From positions 1-6,785 of the forward strand of contig JAUNQL010000058.1 of the NCBI GenBank assembly GCA_030536195.1: a DNA stretch of 6,785 bases, in the 5' to 3' direction. This DNA is from Clostridia bacterium. Its GTDB lineage: Bacteria > Bacillota > Clostridia > Oscillospirales > Acutalibacteraceae. Below are positions 6,016 through 6,785 of the stretch, in pieces. Within the stretch, counting starts at the first letter, position 1; each line of letters opens with the position of its first letter. The position numbers and the translations under genes are program-made. The notes below the pieces were generated by a model. It saw only the letters and a program-made list of their open reading frames with translations, was not told where the DNA came from and did no database searches.

Positions 6016-6046
6016 AAAAAACAGCCGAGAAAAGTTCTCGGCTGTT
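6016..6046 (-). terminator. Intrinsic terminator of the serA-like gene
   Basis: On the - strand AACAGCCGAGAA (6035-6046) pairs with TTCTCGGCTGTT (6020-6031), a 12-bp stem with a 3-nt loop, followed by more T to give TTTTTT ending at 6016. It sits ten bases after the stop of the phosphoglycerate dehydrogenase gene. The T-run ends one base before the -35 region of the next promoter. Confidence 0.9.
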
Positions 6047-6056
6047 ACTAATTAAT

Positions 6057-6785
6057 TTACTTAATTACTCTAATCCTAATTACACCATCGATTGCTTTGA
6101 TCTGTTCGATAGTATCAGATGTTACTTCATCATCAACGTCAACCATTGTATAAGCGTAGTCGCCCTTTGAACGGTTTGAGAGATCAACGATGTTCATGTT
6201 AGCTGCTGTGAATGGTGTTGTTATCTGGTTGAGCATGTTAGGAATGTTCTTGTGGATAACACAGACACGGTACTGAGCATTGCGGTCCATCTGGCTGTTT
6301 GGCATGTTAACTGAGTTCTTGATGTTACCATTTTCAAGGTAATCAATGAGCTCGAAAGCTGCCATTCTAGCACAGTTGTCCTCTGACTCTGGTGTTGATG
6401 CACCGAGGTGAGGGAGGGCGATAACGCCAGGAACGTTTAAGATTTTTTCACAGATAAAATCGGTAACGTATGCGGCAACCTTGCCTGTGCCGAGTGCATC
6501 AATGATGTCGTCTGTATTTACGAGTTCGCCACGGGCGAAGTTTAAGATACGGACGCCGTCCTTCATGCCGGCGAGTGATGTCTCGTTGATGAGATCACGT
6601 GTTTCATTGTTAAGTGGAACATGGATTGTAATGTAGTCACACATTGCAAAGATTTCCTGAGTTGACTTGGCATGGTGAATTGAATGTGAAAGGTTCCATG
6701 CTGCATCAACTGAAAGGTATGGGTCATAGCCATATACTTCCATGCCAAGGTTTTTGGCAGCGTTTGCAACCTGTACGCCGATAGC
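6057..6785 (-). CDS. serA: D-3-phosphoglycerate dehydrogenase (C-terminal part, 5' end outside window)
   Basis: This enzyme oxidises 3-phosphoglycerate with NAD, the first step of the phosphorylated serine pathway in the cytoplasm. The visible 242 residues begin inside the Rossmann fold (AIGVQVANAAKNLG, then GYDP, whose Asp is expected to bind the NAD ribose). They continue with VPLNNETRDLI, the NFARGELV segment with the catalytic-type Arg, GKVAAYVTDF, and LPHLGASTPESEDNCA, whose His is the expected catalytic base. A C-terminal ACT domain follows (YRVCVIHKNIPNMLNQIT to IRIRVIK), usually the serine-binding or regulatory part. The short loop between GKVAAYVTDF and LPHLGAST, and direct passage into one ACT domain, fit the compact Firmicutes-type enzyme. 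The frame runs off the window at 6785; an internal Met at 6743 is not the start. A related 2-hydroxyacid dehydrogenase is the alternative, but the ACT domain and LPHLGAST favour SerA. Confidence 0.92.
   Translation of the reverse strand, partial: AIGVQVANAAKNLGMEVYGYDPYLSVDAAWNLSHSIHHAKSTQEIFAMCDYITIHVPLNNETRDLINETSLAGMKDGVRILNFARGELVNTDDIIDALGTGKVAAYVTDFICEKILNVPGVIALPHLGASTPESEDNCARMAAFELIDYLENGNIKNSVNMPNSQMDRNAQYRVCVIHKNIPNMLNQITTPFTAANMNIVDLSNRSKGDYAYTMVDVDDEVTSDTIEQIKAIDGVIRIRVIK

Overview
The window reads as chromosomal DNA from a low-to-moderate GC Gram-positive anaerobe, most likely a gut or rumen Clostridia of the Lachnospiraceae type. The grounds are strong AGGAGG-like ribosome sites, sigma-A-like promoters, two short lipobox lipoproteins, a Cthe_2159-like carbohydrate-binding lipoprotein, an AEC-family transporter and a compact ACT-type phosphoglycerate dehydrogenase. 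This placement comes from gene content and style, not from a marker gene.

Left part (1-2063): the window opens inside a rightward gene for a Lys/Thr-rich, single-pass membrane protein with a Thr/Pro/Glu-rich outer tail. Its frame carries an in-frame TAG at 25-27 with no convincing start after it, so it is either broken, mis-sequenced, or starts at an unusual codon. A perfect 30-bp palindrome separates it from a convergent leftward gene for a 420-residue lipoprotein with one fibronectin type III-like domain and an unrecognised C-terminal domain.

Middle part (1963-4520): a 101-bp divergent intergenic region carries promoters for the lipoprotein (leftward) and for an AEC-family permease (rightward). 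The permease is followed by a hairpin, then a second lipoprotein resembling the Cthe_2159 beta-helix family (DUF4353), which ends in a Pro/Gly/Gln-rich tail. A strong hairpin terminator separates this from the next, convergent gene.

Right part (4530-6785), all leftward: the 3' part of a serA-like phosphoglycerate dehydrogenase ends in a terminator whose U-tract almost touches the -35 box of a MarR-type regulator gene. The regulator's promoter has a near-ideal layout, and two copies of the palindrome TTGAAATTTCAA sit over and just after its predicted transcription start, a good candidate for an autoregulatory operator. The regulator gene is followed after 39 bp by a flavin reductase-like gene whose product has a C-terminal extension resembling the PCP_red domain of dark-operative protochlorophyllide reductase subunits. 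Regulator and flavoprotein probably form one operon.

Most of the window is ordinary. The items most worth a second look are the flavin reductase/PCP_red-like fusion under a probable MarR operator, the interrupted Lys/Thr-rich membrane protein, and the orphan C-terminal domain of the FN3 lipoprotein. There is no tRNA, rRNA, CRISPR array, transposase or recognisable riboswitch, and no gene-free stretch over 300 bases.
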